This document shows positions 28,524 to 40,260 of a DNA stretch of 64,000 nucleotides, piece by piece. The position numbers and the translations under genes are program-made. Where the stretch lies: NCBI RefSeq assembly GCF_024679245.1, contig NC_090188.1, forward strand, positions 40,293,992 to 40,357,991, in the 5' to 3' direction. This DNA is from Pseudorasbora parva (taxonomy: Eukaryota > Chordata > Actinopteri > Cypriniformes > Gobionidae). Below the pieces are notes generated by a model. The model saw only the letters and a program-made list of their open reading frames with translations, searched no databases and had not been told where the DNA came from. Each line of letters opens with the position of its first letter. The stretch's first letter is position 1.

Positions 28524-31500
28524 GTAAAACTTGTTTGTTTGCTTACAGACTAAGCAGATGGGGTAAATGAACCATAAGTGCACACCAGGCCTATCAGATT
28601 TACATGACTGCTTTCATTTGGAAGTTACACCATGATCATTCATACCACGGCTCATTTACTATCTGTCATTGTCTGATACCATCACTCGCATACAAGCAGT
28701 GATTTCACCAAGTGTTCCTGAATCAACATCAATCAACCATTCTGATTTGAAAGACACGTTTTCAGATTATGTCAAATTTAGGCTTACAAATAGGGTTAGG
28801 TGCTTCTACCCCAGACAGGAATATAAGCCGAGTTTCCACCGCATGAACTGTGGACTTTGTGGTGGTCCTCTGTGCGCTTCGACCGCAGAAAACGGGGTCT
28901 TAAGTTTCAGGTAATATTCCCCCCTCAGAAAGTCCCTGCTTGCGAGAGAGTACTTTTTGAAAGTTCAGGAACTGTCAGGGGTGGGACTTGGGCACTGCAC
29001 ATGCTGATTGGTTTACACAGCATTTTATTTCAACCTTAAAGTCTGTTGCGGTGCGTGCAGTAAGAGTTGTTTGCAATTCAAATCAACAATGGAGTTTGAG
29101 TTCCTGGGCCACAAGTGGATTCAACACGACCCAGATGTGGGCCAGATCTGGGCAGACATATTCACCTATCATTTCCCCAAAATAGGTTGACCCAGGAACA
29201 AGTCTATAGCCACGTTTCCACCGCAGGAACTTTCCCGGGAAACTAACAAAACTGTGTTTTGTCCACAGGAACTGGGGTCTAAATGGGTAAAAATATTCCC
29301 TTCAAAACGTCCCTGTTCGTGAGGTTGTACTTTTCCAAAAAGTATTCTATTATGTGATCACTTCAATGCCATTCATAAATCCTCTCCCGTGGCCACATGT
29401 GATAGTAAAGTGTCCATCAAATGCACAATTCAGAATCTCGCCAGAAGTAGTCGGTCATCCGGGGACTTTACACCTTCTCTTTTATGAGTACTGTGAATTC
29501 AGACATTCTTCTTTTGTCACATACTGTTTTTCGCTTACTAAATAGTAGGGAAGTGTGTGATTTGGGATGTAACCGAGATGTTGCTGCAAGAGGGAGGGGG
29601 AGTTATTTTGATTAAAATAATGATGTGCACAGATCAATTCATGTATAGCAAGTAGGGCTGTGCAATATATCGAAACTATCGAAATATGGCAAATGTACAT
29701 ATCGCAATATGCATATAGCAATGGCATGCAATATCTGAATGATTTTAATAGGCTACTTCAACATTGTGAATATAGACACAGTTATGTCAAAAGGGCTGTC
29801 TTGATGAGAATTCATGGAAACAGTCAGTTATGCTTTAATGAACGATATCAGTTGGGGAAAGAAACCAAATGTGTGTCAACAGGATCTGTGCATTAGCTCT
29901 TAAAGTAACAGGCGGCTAGTACAGAAAACCTGCCACTGTCTGTCGAACAACAGAAGAACAAGAGCAAATCTCTGTGGCTTTATTATGTATCAGTGTATGT
30001 TTAATTTATGTGAAGAATACTGTTTTTTGTTCGTATTTTTAATAACAAAGATAAATTAAAATAACAAAAATAATCATCCACCCCTACTTCAGGTGTCTTT
30101 GTTTATTTGGGCTCTTGATGTTCAGTTTTAGGTTGATATAACTATATATTACCAAGACAAACAAAAAGGTTTTGCTGTTTAAATATTGGCATTACATTTT
30201 TTGTTTGTTTACATTGATGTTAAAATTATATTGTCAGATTTATGACACATTTTTGCTAAAATGCTCCTGATCACTTTCAGAAGTTGTAGCGATGCTTTCT
30301 TTTCCCAGAAAAAATTGGAACAAATGGTATCATTCTTAAATAATGATTTTAATTTAATTTAATAGATTTTATACACTTTTAGCAATATCATATCGCATTT
30401 ATTTAAAGGGTTAGTTCATCCAAAAAGGAAATTGATGTCATTAACTCCTCCCCCTAATGTCGCTCCACACCCGTAAGACCTCCGTTCATCTTCACACACA
30501 GTTTAAGATATTTTAGATTTAGTCCGAGAGCGTATGTAAGTGTATGCACACTATACTGTCCACGTCCAGAAAGGGAATAAAAACATCATCACAGTAGTCC
30601 ATATGAGACATCAGTGGGTTAATTAGAGTCTCTTGAAGCATCCAAAATACATTTGGGTCCAAAAATAACAAAAACTACGACTTTATTCAGCATTGTCTTC
30701 TCTTCCGGGTTTGTTTTCAATCCTCAAATAATGATTCAAACGGTTATGAATCAGCTTATTGATTCGTGATTCGGATCGCCAATGTCTCGTGATTTCCGCA
30801 GTTTGGATCACGTCTCAAACTGCCAAACTGCTGAAATCACGAGACATTGGCGATCCGAATGCAATGCAGAAGACAATGCTGAATAAAGTCGTAGTTTGTG
30901 TTATTTTTGGACCCAAATGTATTTTGGATGCTTCAAGAGACTCTAATTAACCCACTGATGTCTCATATGGACTACTGTGATGATGTTTTTATTCCCTTTC
31001 TGGACATGGACAGTATAGTGTGCATACACTTAGATACGCTCTTGGACTAAATATAAAATATCTTAAACTGTGTTCCGTTGATGAACGGAGGTCTTACGGG
31101 TGTGGAACGACATTAGGGTGAGGAGGCAATGACATCAATTTCATTTTTGGGTGAACTAACCCTTTAAACAAGATATTGCATATCACATTTTTGTTCAATA
31201 GGCTATAGCACAGCCCTATAGCAAGCACTGCAATATTCCATACAAATAATAATTAGTGTCAGTTTTGATTTCATGGTGACTTTAATGAACAGGCCTCAAA
31301 GATTATGAGCATCGTGTGATTTCCTCTGTGTGTGTTCTCATGTGTTGTCAGGGTTACTGGAACGAGCTGACCTCCGGCAAGGTCGAGGAGAGAGCGGAGG
31401 TGACGCTCATTGTGGTCATAATGACGGGCTCGTTGCTCTTCCTCACCGGAATTGTCTTTTTCGTTTACAAAAGATGCTCCAGGGTCAAAGAGAACACGGC

Positions 31501-31765
31501 CAAAGTAATAACGCTGGATTTTGATGATGCTGACGGCACGGCTGAATTTCTGTCCACTTTGGAGGAAGGAGACGGCACTGAAGAAGGCAATGATGGCGTT
31601 TTTCTGATGGTTTACCTCCCGGCCCCATACGAGAAGACCCTGACGAAGATAGCGCGCGTCGCCAGCACCTCCAGCTCTCACAATGACGTGGAGATTGTGG
31701 AATCAGACACAGAGAGCTCACTGATCAAGAGTGATCATTCAAAGTTCATATTCCCTCCAGTGTAA
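28413..31765 (+). CDS. smim28: smim28-like single-pass membrane protein, two coding exons
   Basis: Exon 1 (28413-28523, 37 codons) begins MRVLMDSSWIQFGPAGRGSY and ends before gtaaaac. Exon 2 (31352-31765) follows a tcag acceptor in phase 0, starts GYWNELTSGKVEERAE and stops at TAA 31763-31765, for 174 aa in all. One hydrophobic segment (about residues 55-76) is followed by YKRC, consistent with a single-pass protein with a cytosolic C-tail. The tail is acidic (LDFDDADGTAEF), then LPAPYEK, then Ser-rich. From memory, human SMIM28 shares the N-terminal SSW-x-FG-x-AGRG-x-Y-x-W motif and the transmembrane/RRC layout, and lies near ARFGEF3 on chromosome 6; I cannot search to confirm. Function is unknown. 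An intervening extra exon cannot be excluded. Confidence 0.62.
28810..29350. repeat. Fragments of the GTTTCCACC element family
   Basis: GAGTTTCCACCGCATGAACT near 28831 and ACGTTTCCACCGCAGGAACT near 29211, with TTCGACCGCAGAAAACGGGG between. They match the ends of the full element at 57427-58629. Both copies appear broken. Lies in the smim28-like intron. Confidence 0.6.
29653..31222. mobile_element. TAGGGCTGTGCAATAT element, interrupted by a nested fold-back
   Basis: TAGGGCTGTGCAATATATCG at the left and TATAGCACAGCCCTATA at the right form inverted ends. The 30407-31168 element sits inside it. Confidence 0.75.
30407..31168. mobile_element. Near-perfect palindromic fold-back (AAAGGGTTAGTTCA family)
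   Basis: Arms of about 370 bp, from AAAGGGTTAGTTCATCC to GGTGAACTAACCCTTT, mirror each other with few mismatches. Even the centre (GATTCGGATCGCCAATGTC / GACATTGGCGATCCGAATG) is inverted. Confidence 0.92.
31352..31765 (+). CDS. smim28: smim28-like exon 2
   Basis: Acceptor catgtgttgtcag. The exon holds the transmembrane helix, the C-terminal tail and the stop. AATAAA at 32249 and the AATAAAATAAAATT cluster near 32357 are candidate poly(A) signals. Confidence 0.75.
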   Translation, partial: GYWNELTSGKVEERAEVTLIVVIMTGSLLFLTGIVFFVYKRCSRVKENTAKVITLDFDDADGTAEFLSTLEEGDGTEEGNDGVFLMVYLPAPYEKTLTKIARVASTSSSHNDVEIVESDTESSLIKSDHSKFIFPPV

Positions 31766-33719
31766 AGCACGCATACATTAACTTAATGCATTAACACTAA
31801 CCAAAAGAGCACGGCACTATGGGAGTACCACTGTTTTCTTTGGAATGTAAATAGCATGAATATGGTAACACTATATCAATAGTGCTATCGAATACCATGG
31901 TGCCGGGAAGTAGTGGACACTTTGTTTTTGAATATTTATGATCTATGAAACTAAAACGAAACTATTTTCTATGAAACTATTTTAAACAAAATAGCACGTT
32001 GTGAAACATCTACAAAAGGCTTTGCATTTTGATTAACTTCACCATAATGCAGTGAATTTGAATACTAGTAATGTATATAATCAAGTGTGCATAGGTCCAT
32101 CTTTTTTGTGCAGTGTTATGGTTTTAATAGTTTTGCAACATTTTTAAAGTTCTTGTATCGCAAGTGTTCTCTTTTTTGTAAAATATTTTACCCCATCATT
32201 ATTTCATTGGTGAGAAATGTTTAAGAATGGAGATATGAGTGACACATAATAAACTCTTATTTTTAATGTGCAAGCACATCTGTATAGTTCATATCAGCTT
32301 TTTTGCCACATTATGTGATTCTGCTTTAAAATTGAATGTCTCTGCAAGCAAGGTGAAATAAAATAAAATTGCATTACCATGCAAATTGGTTTGAGAAACT
32401 GTATCACTGAATTGCAGAAGCTTTTGTGTGTTCATCTAGAAATACTCTAAACCGGACAAAAACTCCATCTTTGTATCACATTATTGGTGTAACTTATTCC
32501 AAAATTCCACCTTATTTTAAGTTGTTTTGAGCCAAATAGCATGCTATTTAAACCATATTCGCAGTATACAAAAAAAGTAGCCATTAACCTAAACTATAAC
32601 ATAAATAGTTATTGAGCAAAGGTGACATTGTTAAATAGATGCAAAGATTAGACCAATCACATTTCATCAAGCAAACAGATGTGCAGCCAATGAGGAACTA
32701 CGTCTGTACATTGAAAGGGCTAGATTTGTTTTAGAGCTAATTTCAATGACTTTTAACCAGTTGGTATCAAGGGAAGTTTTTTGTGAGGTAAAAGGCCAGT
32801 TGTGCAGCTCATCTGATTGCCAGAAAGTGTCTTTCTCTTCTTTTTATTATGCATTTTGAGATTTCTAACTAACATCAAAAATTTGGCACTTCAGTTTATA
32901 GGAGTGCTGAAATATAATTTCTTTCCCTATTCACTTGTTGTGTCTGATAAACATGCTGTCCTGGTGTCCTCGACTAAAGTAATGTATGAAATCAATGTCT
33001 TGTTATGTAACAGAAAGTCTAATTTTGATTAGAAACCCCATAACATTTTCCTGAAAGTTGATTTATGACAAACAACTAAAATGTGTCAGATTTAAAGGAT
33101 AATTACCAAATATTATCCATAGGAGTGCTAAATTTAATCACTAAAGTAATGTAATTTTAAAAGACCAAGGAGTTGTTGTGATGGTGAAACGTCAACATAT
33201 TTGTCTCTCTGAAGAGCCCTGAATGCGCTCTTTACAGGACATTCAATAGTGTCATTCACTACAGAGGACAAAAGTCTATTCCTGGGTCCCAGGACATCAT
33301 AGCACAGAAAGCAGTAAAAGTATGTTGTATTGTAAAGTCATGCTTTCTGTTTAGTAGGTTTAACAAAACCGAATCAAAATCTTTCCAAATGCCCTCTAGC
33401 GGGAACCAACCTGCCGTCTCGTGCAATGACGTCATTCGTTCAAGTGTGACGCGGCGCCATCGTGTGTTTGAACGCTAAAACTGCAGCTCTTAAAACACCT
33501 GCTGATCTATTATTTATTTAGTGTGATGTCCTTTTATTTTCTATTTTTACTTCAAATCAAATAGAGCTCTGGGGAAATACTTTATTACCAAAAAAGTAAT
33601 GCTTGTTGTTGCAAATTAACAAATAGTTGACTTAGTTCCCATACGTTTCAGACACATTCTGCCTACAACAAATTCTTCAAATAAAGATAAAAAGCATTCG
33701 TTTTATATATTAAAAAACA
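31766..33719. other. smim28-like 3'UTR and intergenic DNA
   Basis: AATAAA at 32249 is a candidate poly(A) signal. The remainder is AT-rich with no gene or clear repeat. Confidence 0.5.
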
Positions 33720-33725
33720 TTTATT
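33720..33725 (-). promoter_or_regulatory. cox20 poly(A) signal
   Basis: AATAAA on the minus strand, 75 nt past the cox20 stop codon. Confidence 0.65.
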
Positions 33726-33799
33726 ACAAACATCTGACATTTTATTACGTCGCAATAAATAAAGAGGTATTCACATTAAAGGCATCAGACCCGGAACGT

Positions 33800-33929
33800 C
33801 TACTCATCTTCTGTCTTCTTCCGTGTGGGATCCAAATTCGTGCCTTCATAAATGACTTTATTCTTTATGCCATCCTGAATGATTCTCTGCTGAACACGCA
33901 GCTTGGCATTATTATATCTGCAGTAGAAC
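33800..33929 (-). CDS. cox20: cox20 exon 4
   Basis: Acceptor ttatttgacag. It encodes FYCRYNNAKLRVQQRIIQDG, then KVIYEGTNLDPTRKK, and ends at TAG. Confidence 0.94.
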
Positions 33930-36131
33930 CTGTCAAATAACAGCATGAGATCAACAGACGAACCTCATGAGATTACATAGTTTTACATTTACATGACAAT
34001 GCATTATTATTTTCCACATTCTTATGCACATTCATATTTACATTTCTGTAATGGACAACAAAATCAAAAAAAATTTTTTTGATTTACTTGAAAAGTATTA
34101 ATAAATCATTGTAACATTTGCTGTGTTTCTCTTTATTCATGTAAATAATATATATATATATTTATTGCAAGCCGTTTTGACTTTTAATCACTCCCAGGAT
34201 ATGAATTCTTGATATGAACAATTCAATTATTATTATGTAAAAAGGTTAATTCCTGATATCAACAATGACGTCATAACTCGCAGAAATCAAATTCTGGATA
34301 TCAATAATTGAATTTCATCTGGTGAAAACTATAATTCTTGATATCTGTAATTGTATTTTCACTAGTGAAATCTTACTATAGGCTGCTATTCAAATGAAAT
34401 TGTTGATATCAAGAATTGATTTCTTACTAATTTCAATTTCACATCAGAAACATAATTCTTACTAGTAAAAATCATTATTTTTGATATCAGTAATAATGGG
34501 ATTTCTAGTGCAAATGTCTATTCTTGATATCAACAATTAATCGCTAATAGTAAATATGTAAATTGCCACTAGTAACAATGTTACACGCCATTTTAGATTT
34601 TTGAATGATATTGATATCAACAATAAAATTTGAACGGCAGCCTATGGTGAGATTTCACTAGTGAAAATACAAATTCACTCTGCTTAGCACACCCTAAACG
34701 CGTGGGTTGTTTTTCACCCCCATGTCTTTTAAATTTTCTTCTATGAAATAGCCAGTTAAATAAAGGCTTTTTAATAATTGAAAGGAGAGTGCCTTTGATT
34801 TGCATCTTTGTTCTACAATTACAGATATCCAGAATTGTAGTTTTCACCAGTTGAAATTCAATTATTGATATCCAGAATTCAATTTCTGCGAGTGATGACT
34901 TCATTGTTGATATCACAGTGAAAATTGTGAAAATATAGTCAAAATTGAATTCTTGAAACTGAATTGTTCATATCAAGAATTCATATCCAGGGAATGATTC
35001 AAAGTCAAAACGGCGTGCCATAGTCATCACTCGCTGAAATACTAATTCTTGAAAATTTTTACTAGAAGCGATTTAATTGTTGATATCAAGAATATACATT
35101 TGCCATAGAAACCACGCAATTAATGATAAAAAAAAAAATCTGATTTTTACTAGTAAATTTCACCTGATGTGAAATTGGAATTTCAACAAGTAAAAAATCT
35201 ATTCTTAATATCATTAATTGAATTTAAATGGCATGGCATTATGGTGACATTTCACTAATGAAAATACAATTACAGATATCAAGAATTATAGTTTTTACGT
35301 GAATTTGTATTTCTGCGAGTGATATCATCCTTGTTGACTAGTGGAAATTCAATGGTTGATATCAAGGATTCATATCCTGTGAATGAATGAAAGTCACAAT
35401 GGCTTGCCATATTTATTTAGACACGCACCACGAGCCCAGCGTTGTGAGCATGAATCCTGCGACTCCCACATCAAACGACCTCTTTACCCGACCTGTGAAT
35501 GACAGGTTTAGCATTAAAGACATTACACACAGACACATGATCAACAACACTGAAGATCAGTTTAATCACTGCCTTACTTGTTGCCAAAAAGTGCACCAGT
35601 CCTGCCACCATTAAAGCACCTGCTCCATGAAGAATAGACTCCCGAGCACACGGTGTATTCTGCAGATCAAGGATCCCCAGGACCTTCGGACCCTGTGTGT
35701 GTGTTAAAGTTAAAATGGGTTGAATTTACATTAAAATTACAATGTGTATCATTGCCACTCATTCACTGCACTGATGTAAATCTCAAAGGTCACTTAAGGG
35801 TTCACTGAATAAATATAAATAACATGACACCCTAACAAACTCAAAACTTACATTTAACAGCATGTTTATATAAGTATCTGGACCATTACAACAAAATACA
35901 GTGACAGTACCATGTTACAGTATTAGATAGTAATACCATGGTATATTCTTTGCTAGATAACAAGGTGAATGTAACCATGAATGTAACCATAACAATTTAG
36001 TATGACATCCTTAAAATTATGACCGGCATATTATATGACCTTGTCTTATAAAATCTACTCCAGCGTAATATCTGACTATAATTCTTAAATAAAATAACAC
36101 CCACTTGACTCTTACCGCCCTCCTCAGTCAT
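33800..36131 (-). CDS. cox20: cox20, cytochrome c oxidase assembly factor, complete four-exon gene
   Basis: Minus-strand exons in transcript order are 36131-36105, 35692-35578, 35492-35429 and 33929-33800 (TAG at 33802-33800). The product is 111 aa. It reads MTEEGGKSQ, then GPKVLGILDLQNTPCARES, SRVKRSFDVGVAGFMLTTLG and FYCRYNNAKLRVQQRIIQ, and ends TRKKTEDE. The NTPCAR motif, the FDVG hydrophobic segment and the (F)YCRYN-AK signature identify COX20 (FAM36A). It is a two-helix inner-membrane chaperone for COX2 during complex IV assembly. Length is close to human (118 aa). Intron 3 (33930-35428) holds a 1.2-kb fold-back repeat. AATAAA (minus) at 33725-33720 is the likely poly(A) signal. Confidence 0.93.
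34158..35410. repeat. 1.2-kb fold-back element in cox20 intron 3
   Basis: The ends are inverted copies of about 60 bp: GCAAGCCGTTTTGACTTT from 34167 and its complement ending GGCTTGCC at 35408. ATTTATT flanks both sides. The interior is filled with copies of GATATCAA and CAATT in both orientations, so most of the element can fold on itself. A further inner copy of the end motif lies near 34974-35020. No transposase; a MITE-like fold-back of uncertain superfamily. Confidence 0.8.
35429..35492 (-). CDS. cox20: cox20 exon 3
   Basis: Acceptor cattcacag and donor TCGTG|GTGCGT; 64 nt. It encodes RVKRSFDVGVAGFMLTTLGS. The split Ser and Trp codons join the flanking exons exactly. Confidence 0.92.
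35578..35692 (-). CDS. cox20: cox20 exon 2
   Basis: Acceptor cacacacacag and donor GCAACAA|GTAAGG. The exon carries VLGILDLQNTPCARES and the first membrane helix, and ends with one base of a split Ser codon. Confidence 0.92.
36105..36131 (-). CDS. cox20: cox20 exon 1 (27 nt coding)
   Basis: ATG at 36131-36129. A strong-looking GTAAGA lies inside the exon after 16 nt, but using it would put exon 2 out of frame and into an early stop. The donor CAA|GTGGGT after 27 nt keeps phase 0, giving MTEEGGKSQ. Confidence 0.75.
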
Positions 36132-36600
36132 TTTCGAGATTAATATTCAACACAATCATCAAGTTCATACGTTATGAAATTTCAACAACTACTTCTGTGG
36201 TGCGCCGATAACTCCTTCCTGACGGAGCACGTTAGCTGGCGATTATTGGTTCCGGGGTTTTTGAATTGATCCATTAAACAGAATGGGTGCCATTTCATTG
36301 TATAAATATGCATGAACATTAACTCTAAACTACATTTTATTAGTAAGCAATGTGTCATGCACATTAATCTAAATGTAAAATATAACATTTAAAACATTAA
36401 TTAAAAAGTTTAGCGAACATAAAACATAGCATTTGTTACATGTCCTCACTATGTCACCCTAAACTTTACCATGCAATGTAATTATTAAAAGTCTTGCATT
36501 GTTGTATCTGTCCCATCTATGCATTATATATATGATAAAGAAATCAAAATACACATTTCAGTCATATCCCAAGTTTTCAACTCAGTCCTGTTACTTTGCT

Positions 36601-37396
36601 CCCAATTAAAGGAACATGCCACTATGTTTGAAAATAGGCAAATTTTCTAACTCCCCTAGAGTTAAACAGTTCTGAGTTTTCGGAAATCTATTCAGCCTTT
36701 CTCCGGGTCTAGTGGTAGCACTTTTAGCATAGCTTAGCAGAGAGTTAAGGAAGAGAAATGAATGAGAGTATAGTTTGAGGCCATATCGGAATTGAAAATC
36801 GCAACTTTTCACTTTCCGTCGGTCTTAGTACACACTGTTGTTAAAATATGTTCATTATGTCCTCAGTTGTATATAATGTTATACTGTTCATTGTTATGCA
36901 TATGTGTATGCCACAAGGGGGCACTGAAAGTGTATACTAAAAGAAAAGAGAAAAGACGCGTGTGCGTATTGAGGATGTTTGTCCCAGTTGATTTGTGGTA
37001 GTCTCTGACTAAAAAGCTGTCTGACCGTGAGACTGATGTGTTGGTCAGCTAAAATAATAAATATGCCGTGAACGGCTAAAGATGATCCCATCTCTCGTCT
37101 ATCTTTTTCCTCGGAACCCAACGCTGACCCGCAACGGTAATACTACGTAACCTTAACAACTGTAACTACAGAAGAGTCAAGATGAAAATATGAAAATAGA
37201 AGCTCTCTGGTCATTCTTTTAGCGAGATGCTAACGGTCTAATCAGATTCAGTTATCTATGCTACCATAGTTATGCTACCACCAGACCCGGAGATCAGCTG
37301 AATGGATTTTTCGAAAACGGTAAAACTCAACTATTTTAGTTTAAGGGAGCTAGAAAATTAGCCTATTTTCACAAATAGGGGCATTTTCCTTCATGC
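36601..37396. mobile_element. MITE-like element with ~130-bp inverted arms
   Basis: Left arm GGAACATGCCACTATGTTTG... with GAAAATAGGCAAATTTTCTA and TCCGGGTCTAGTGGTAGCA. The right arm (from about 37256) is its inverse, ending GGGGCATTTTCCTTCATG. The short open frames inside are not genes. Confidence 0.8.
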
Positions 37397-37399
37397 CAC

Positions 37400-38867
37400 A
37401 TTTTCAACAGGAAGTTGCATCATCAGCATCTTCTGAAGGCCACAAGAAGACCAAAAGTAAGTCCCGAGGAGAACCCTTACAGGTGCCAAAAGCAACCACC
37501 CATGGCATGCTGCAAATGAAGGAGTGAGACACCTGGAATGTCTCTATTTCCCGCCTTATGACTCTCCTTCCTTTCTTCTCCAGGGGCGCAGGAACCCCCT
37601 AGTTTCACAGAAATTGTTTGTCCATTTCCATTTATAAATTTTTAGCATTTAGTAATTTATTATTAATAAACACTTTAAATGGCTTTTTGAAGTAAATAAT
37701 ACTTTTAAATAAAAGTATTATTTATATGTTGAATTATGCTTTTAAAACATTCATTAGATCATATTGTGACCGTTGTGGTGAGCATAGAAAGAGCGGAAGA
37801 GTGGAGAGCGCCTTTCTTGGGATTCTGTTCATTTTTTAAGCTTATTCTGCTCAGCACTGCTCACTCAACCCACAATGCCCATTGTGACCTGCTGGTTTGA
37901 ATATAGGCCTATCTGAAATAAGTAGCTAGGGCTGCCCCAAACAAAGCTTTTTTCTATAGTTGGTAATTTAAGCCGTTGTTCATGAGGCACCAGCCTTATT
38001 ATATTGTCTTTAATATTTGCTTATTATTGATTAAATGTTGACATGTTGTGTTTTGGCCCAAAGCGCCACCCTCCACCTATCTACCAATCACAAAATCAGT
38101 AGTGTTTCGGCATCCGGGTTGCCAATTCCGCTTTAGTTACTTACCACAGCTGCAGCTACAAATGTTCCTGCTGGATCCTGGAGACTATCTGGCAACCTCA
38201 AGTCAAGGGGGAGGGGTAGAGGGATACACCTCTCTACATTCATTTGAAAGGGATTGCAGTACAAGTTTTGGCCAAAATCTTACATACACTTCCTTTAAAC
38301 ATATGAAAATAAATGTGTTTTTATGGCTACTACAAGTACAGTAAACTACTGTACAGTGAAATGTCATGTTGAAGCGGGATTTGGCAGGTCTTGTACAGGC
38401 TCTTGTATTATACAGTGTAAACAACTCAATAACCCTTTTATTTAAAGGTTTAATATAGGCCCTATAGTCCATTGAATTACGATTGAAAAAAGGATCAACA
38501 ATGTCAAAAATGTGAAGTGCGGTCAAATATCTTGGTGTGTATGCTGTTTAAACGAGAGTTCTCAACGATTTGCTTGTTGTGCTTTCGTTTTTTATAGACT
38601 CAAGAGAGGAGCTGCCACCTTTACTTTCAGTTGTTTACTTACAATGTGTTGAATGTTGGCCGGTTCCCGCCTCCTTCTTCCCTTAACAAAGAATTTTGTC
38701 CCCCCCCCTCCTTATCAACCTATAACATCCCTCTTCTCCTATTTCTCCTTCTTTCTCTTTCCATTGATGTGAAGAACAACAAGCACATAGAACATCCCCT
38801 CAACACAGAAATTTCAATCACAAACATGCAAACACATAGACACTGTTCATTCCCATTCCCTTTAGCC
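37400..38867. other. Intergenic DNA between cox20 and the 20-bp array
   Basis: No gene or clear repeat recognised. Confidence 0.45.
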
Positions 38868-39905
38868 AGTGTTCATTCCTGTTGTCCAGTGTTCATTCAT
38901 CTTGTCAAGTGTTCATTCCTGCTACCCTGTGTTCATTTATGTTGCCCAGTGTTCATTTATGTTGCTCAGTGTTCATTCCTGTTACCCAGTGTTCATTCCT
39001 GTTACCCAGTGTTCATTCCTGTTACCCAGTGTTCATTCATGTTACCCAGTGTTCAGTCCAGTTGCCCAGTGTTCATTCCTGTTACCCAGTGTTCATTCAT
39101 GTTACCCAGTGTTCATTCATGTTACCCAGTGTTCATTCCTGTTGCCCAGTGTTAATTCATGTTACCCAGTGTTCATTCATGTTACGCAGTGTTCATTCAT
39201 GTTACCCAGTGTTCATTCCTGTTACCCAGTGTTCATTCATGTTACCCAGTGTTCATTCCTGCTACCCTGTGTTCATTTATGTTGCTCAGTGTTCATTCCT
39301 GTTACCCAGTGTTCAGTCCTGTTGCCCAGTGTTCATTCATGTTACCCAGTGTTCAGTCCTATTGCCCAGTGTTCATTCATGTTACCCAGTGTTCATTCCT
39401 GTTACCCAGTGTTCATTCATGTTACCCAGTGTTCATTCATGTTACCCAGTGTTCAGTCCTGTTGCCCAGTGTTCATTCCTGTTACCCAGTGTTCAGTCCA
39501 GTTGCCCAGTGTTCATTCCTGTTGCTCAGTGTTCATTCCTGTTACCCAGTGTTCAGTCCTGTTGCCCAGTGTTCATTCCTGTTACCCAGTGTTCATTCCT
39601 GTTGCCCAGTGTTCATTCCTGTTACCCAGTGTTCATTCATGTTACCCAGTGTTCATTCATGTTACCCAGTGTTCAGTCCTGTTGCTCAGTGTTCAGTCCT
39701 GTTGCCCAGTGTTCATTCCTGTTGCCCAGTGTTCATTCCTGTTACCCAGTGTTCAGTCCTGTTGCTCAGTGTTCATTCCTGTTACCCAGTGTTCAGTCCT
39801 GTTGCCCAGTGTTCATTCATGTTACCCAGTGTTCAGTCCTGTTGCCCAGTGTTCATTCCTGTTACCCAGTGTTCATTCATGTTACCCAGTGTTCATTCCT
39901 GCATG
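38868..39905. repeat. 20-bp minisatellite, about 52 units
   Basis: Unit GTTACCCAGTGTTCATTCCT, with variants at four positions (TTACCC/TTGCCC, CATT/CAGT, TCCT/TCAT). All three forward frames are open throughout because the 20-bp unit has no stop in any phase. The predicted SVHSCYPVF-type peptides are artefacts. A lone copy of an edge unit lies at 40237-40260. Confidence 0.96.
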
Positions 39906-40260
39906 TTACCTGCTAACTACCTACCTACGCTGATAAGTTTTGGAGCGAACTGCCATTAGACTGAGAATCAAAAAATTAGTTTAGCTCAACAAGACCTATT
40001 CACTTGGAAATTGTGCTAAATGTAGGCTACCTATATTTAATCAAATGCAAAAAGGGTCTGAGACATTAAGACATGTACTAAGACATTTAGAATTTGATGA
40101 AATTAATGAGAAATGCTATTCTGTTGTGAAAAAAAATTGCCAATCGGTTTGCTGATTAGTCCATGTTGTTTTGAGAATGTAATTTCTGTTTCAAGAAATG
40201 AGCCAAACCAATGGAGAAAAACTGTAATTCCTCTCACCCAGTGTTCATTCATCTTGACAA

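Noticed and set aside
36758..37121. Short frames around 36606-37121
   Set aside because: They sit inside an inverted-repeat MITE.
38631..39959. Three overlapping forward frames of 266-354 codons
   Set aside because: The 20-bp minisatellite has no stop in any phase; all three frames give the same low-complexity peptide.
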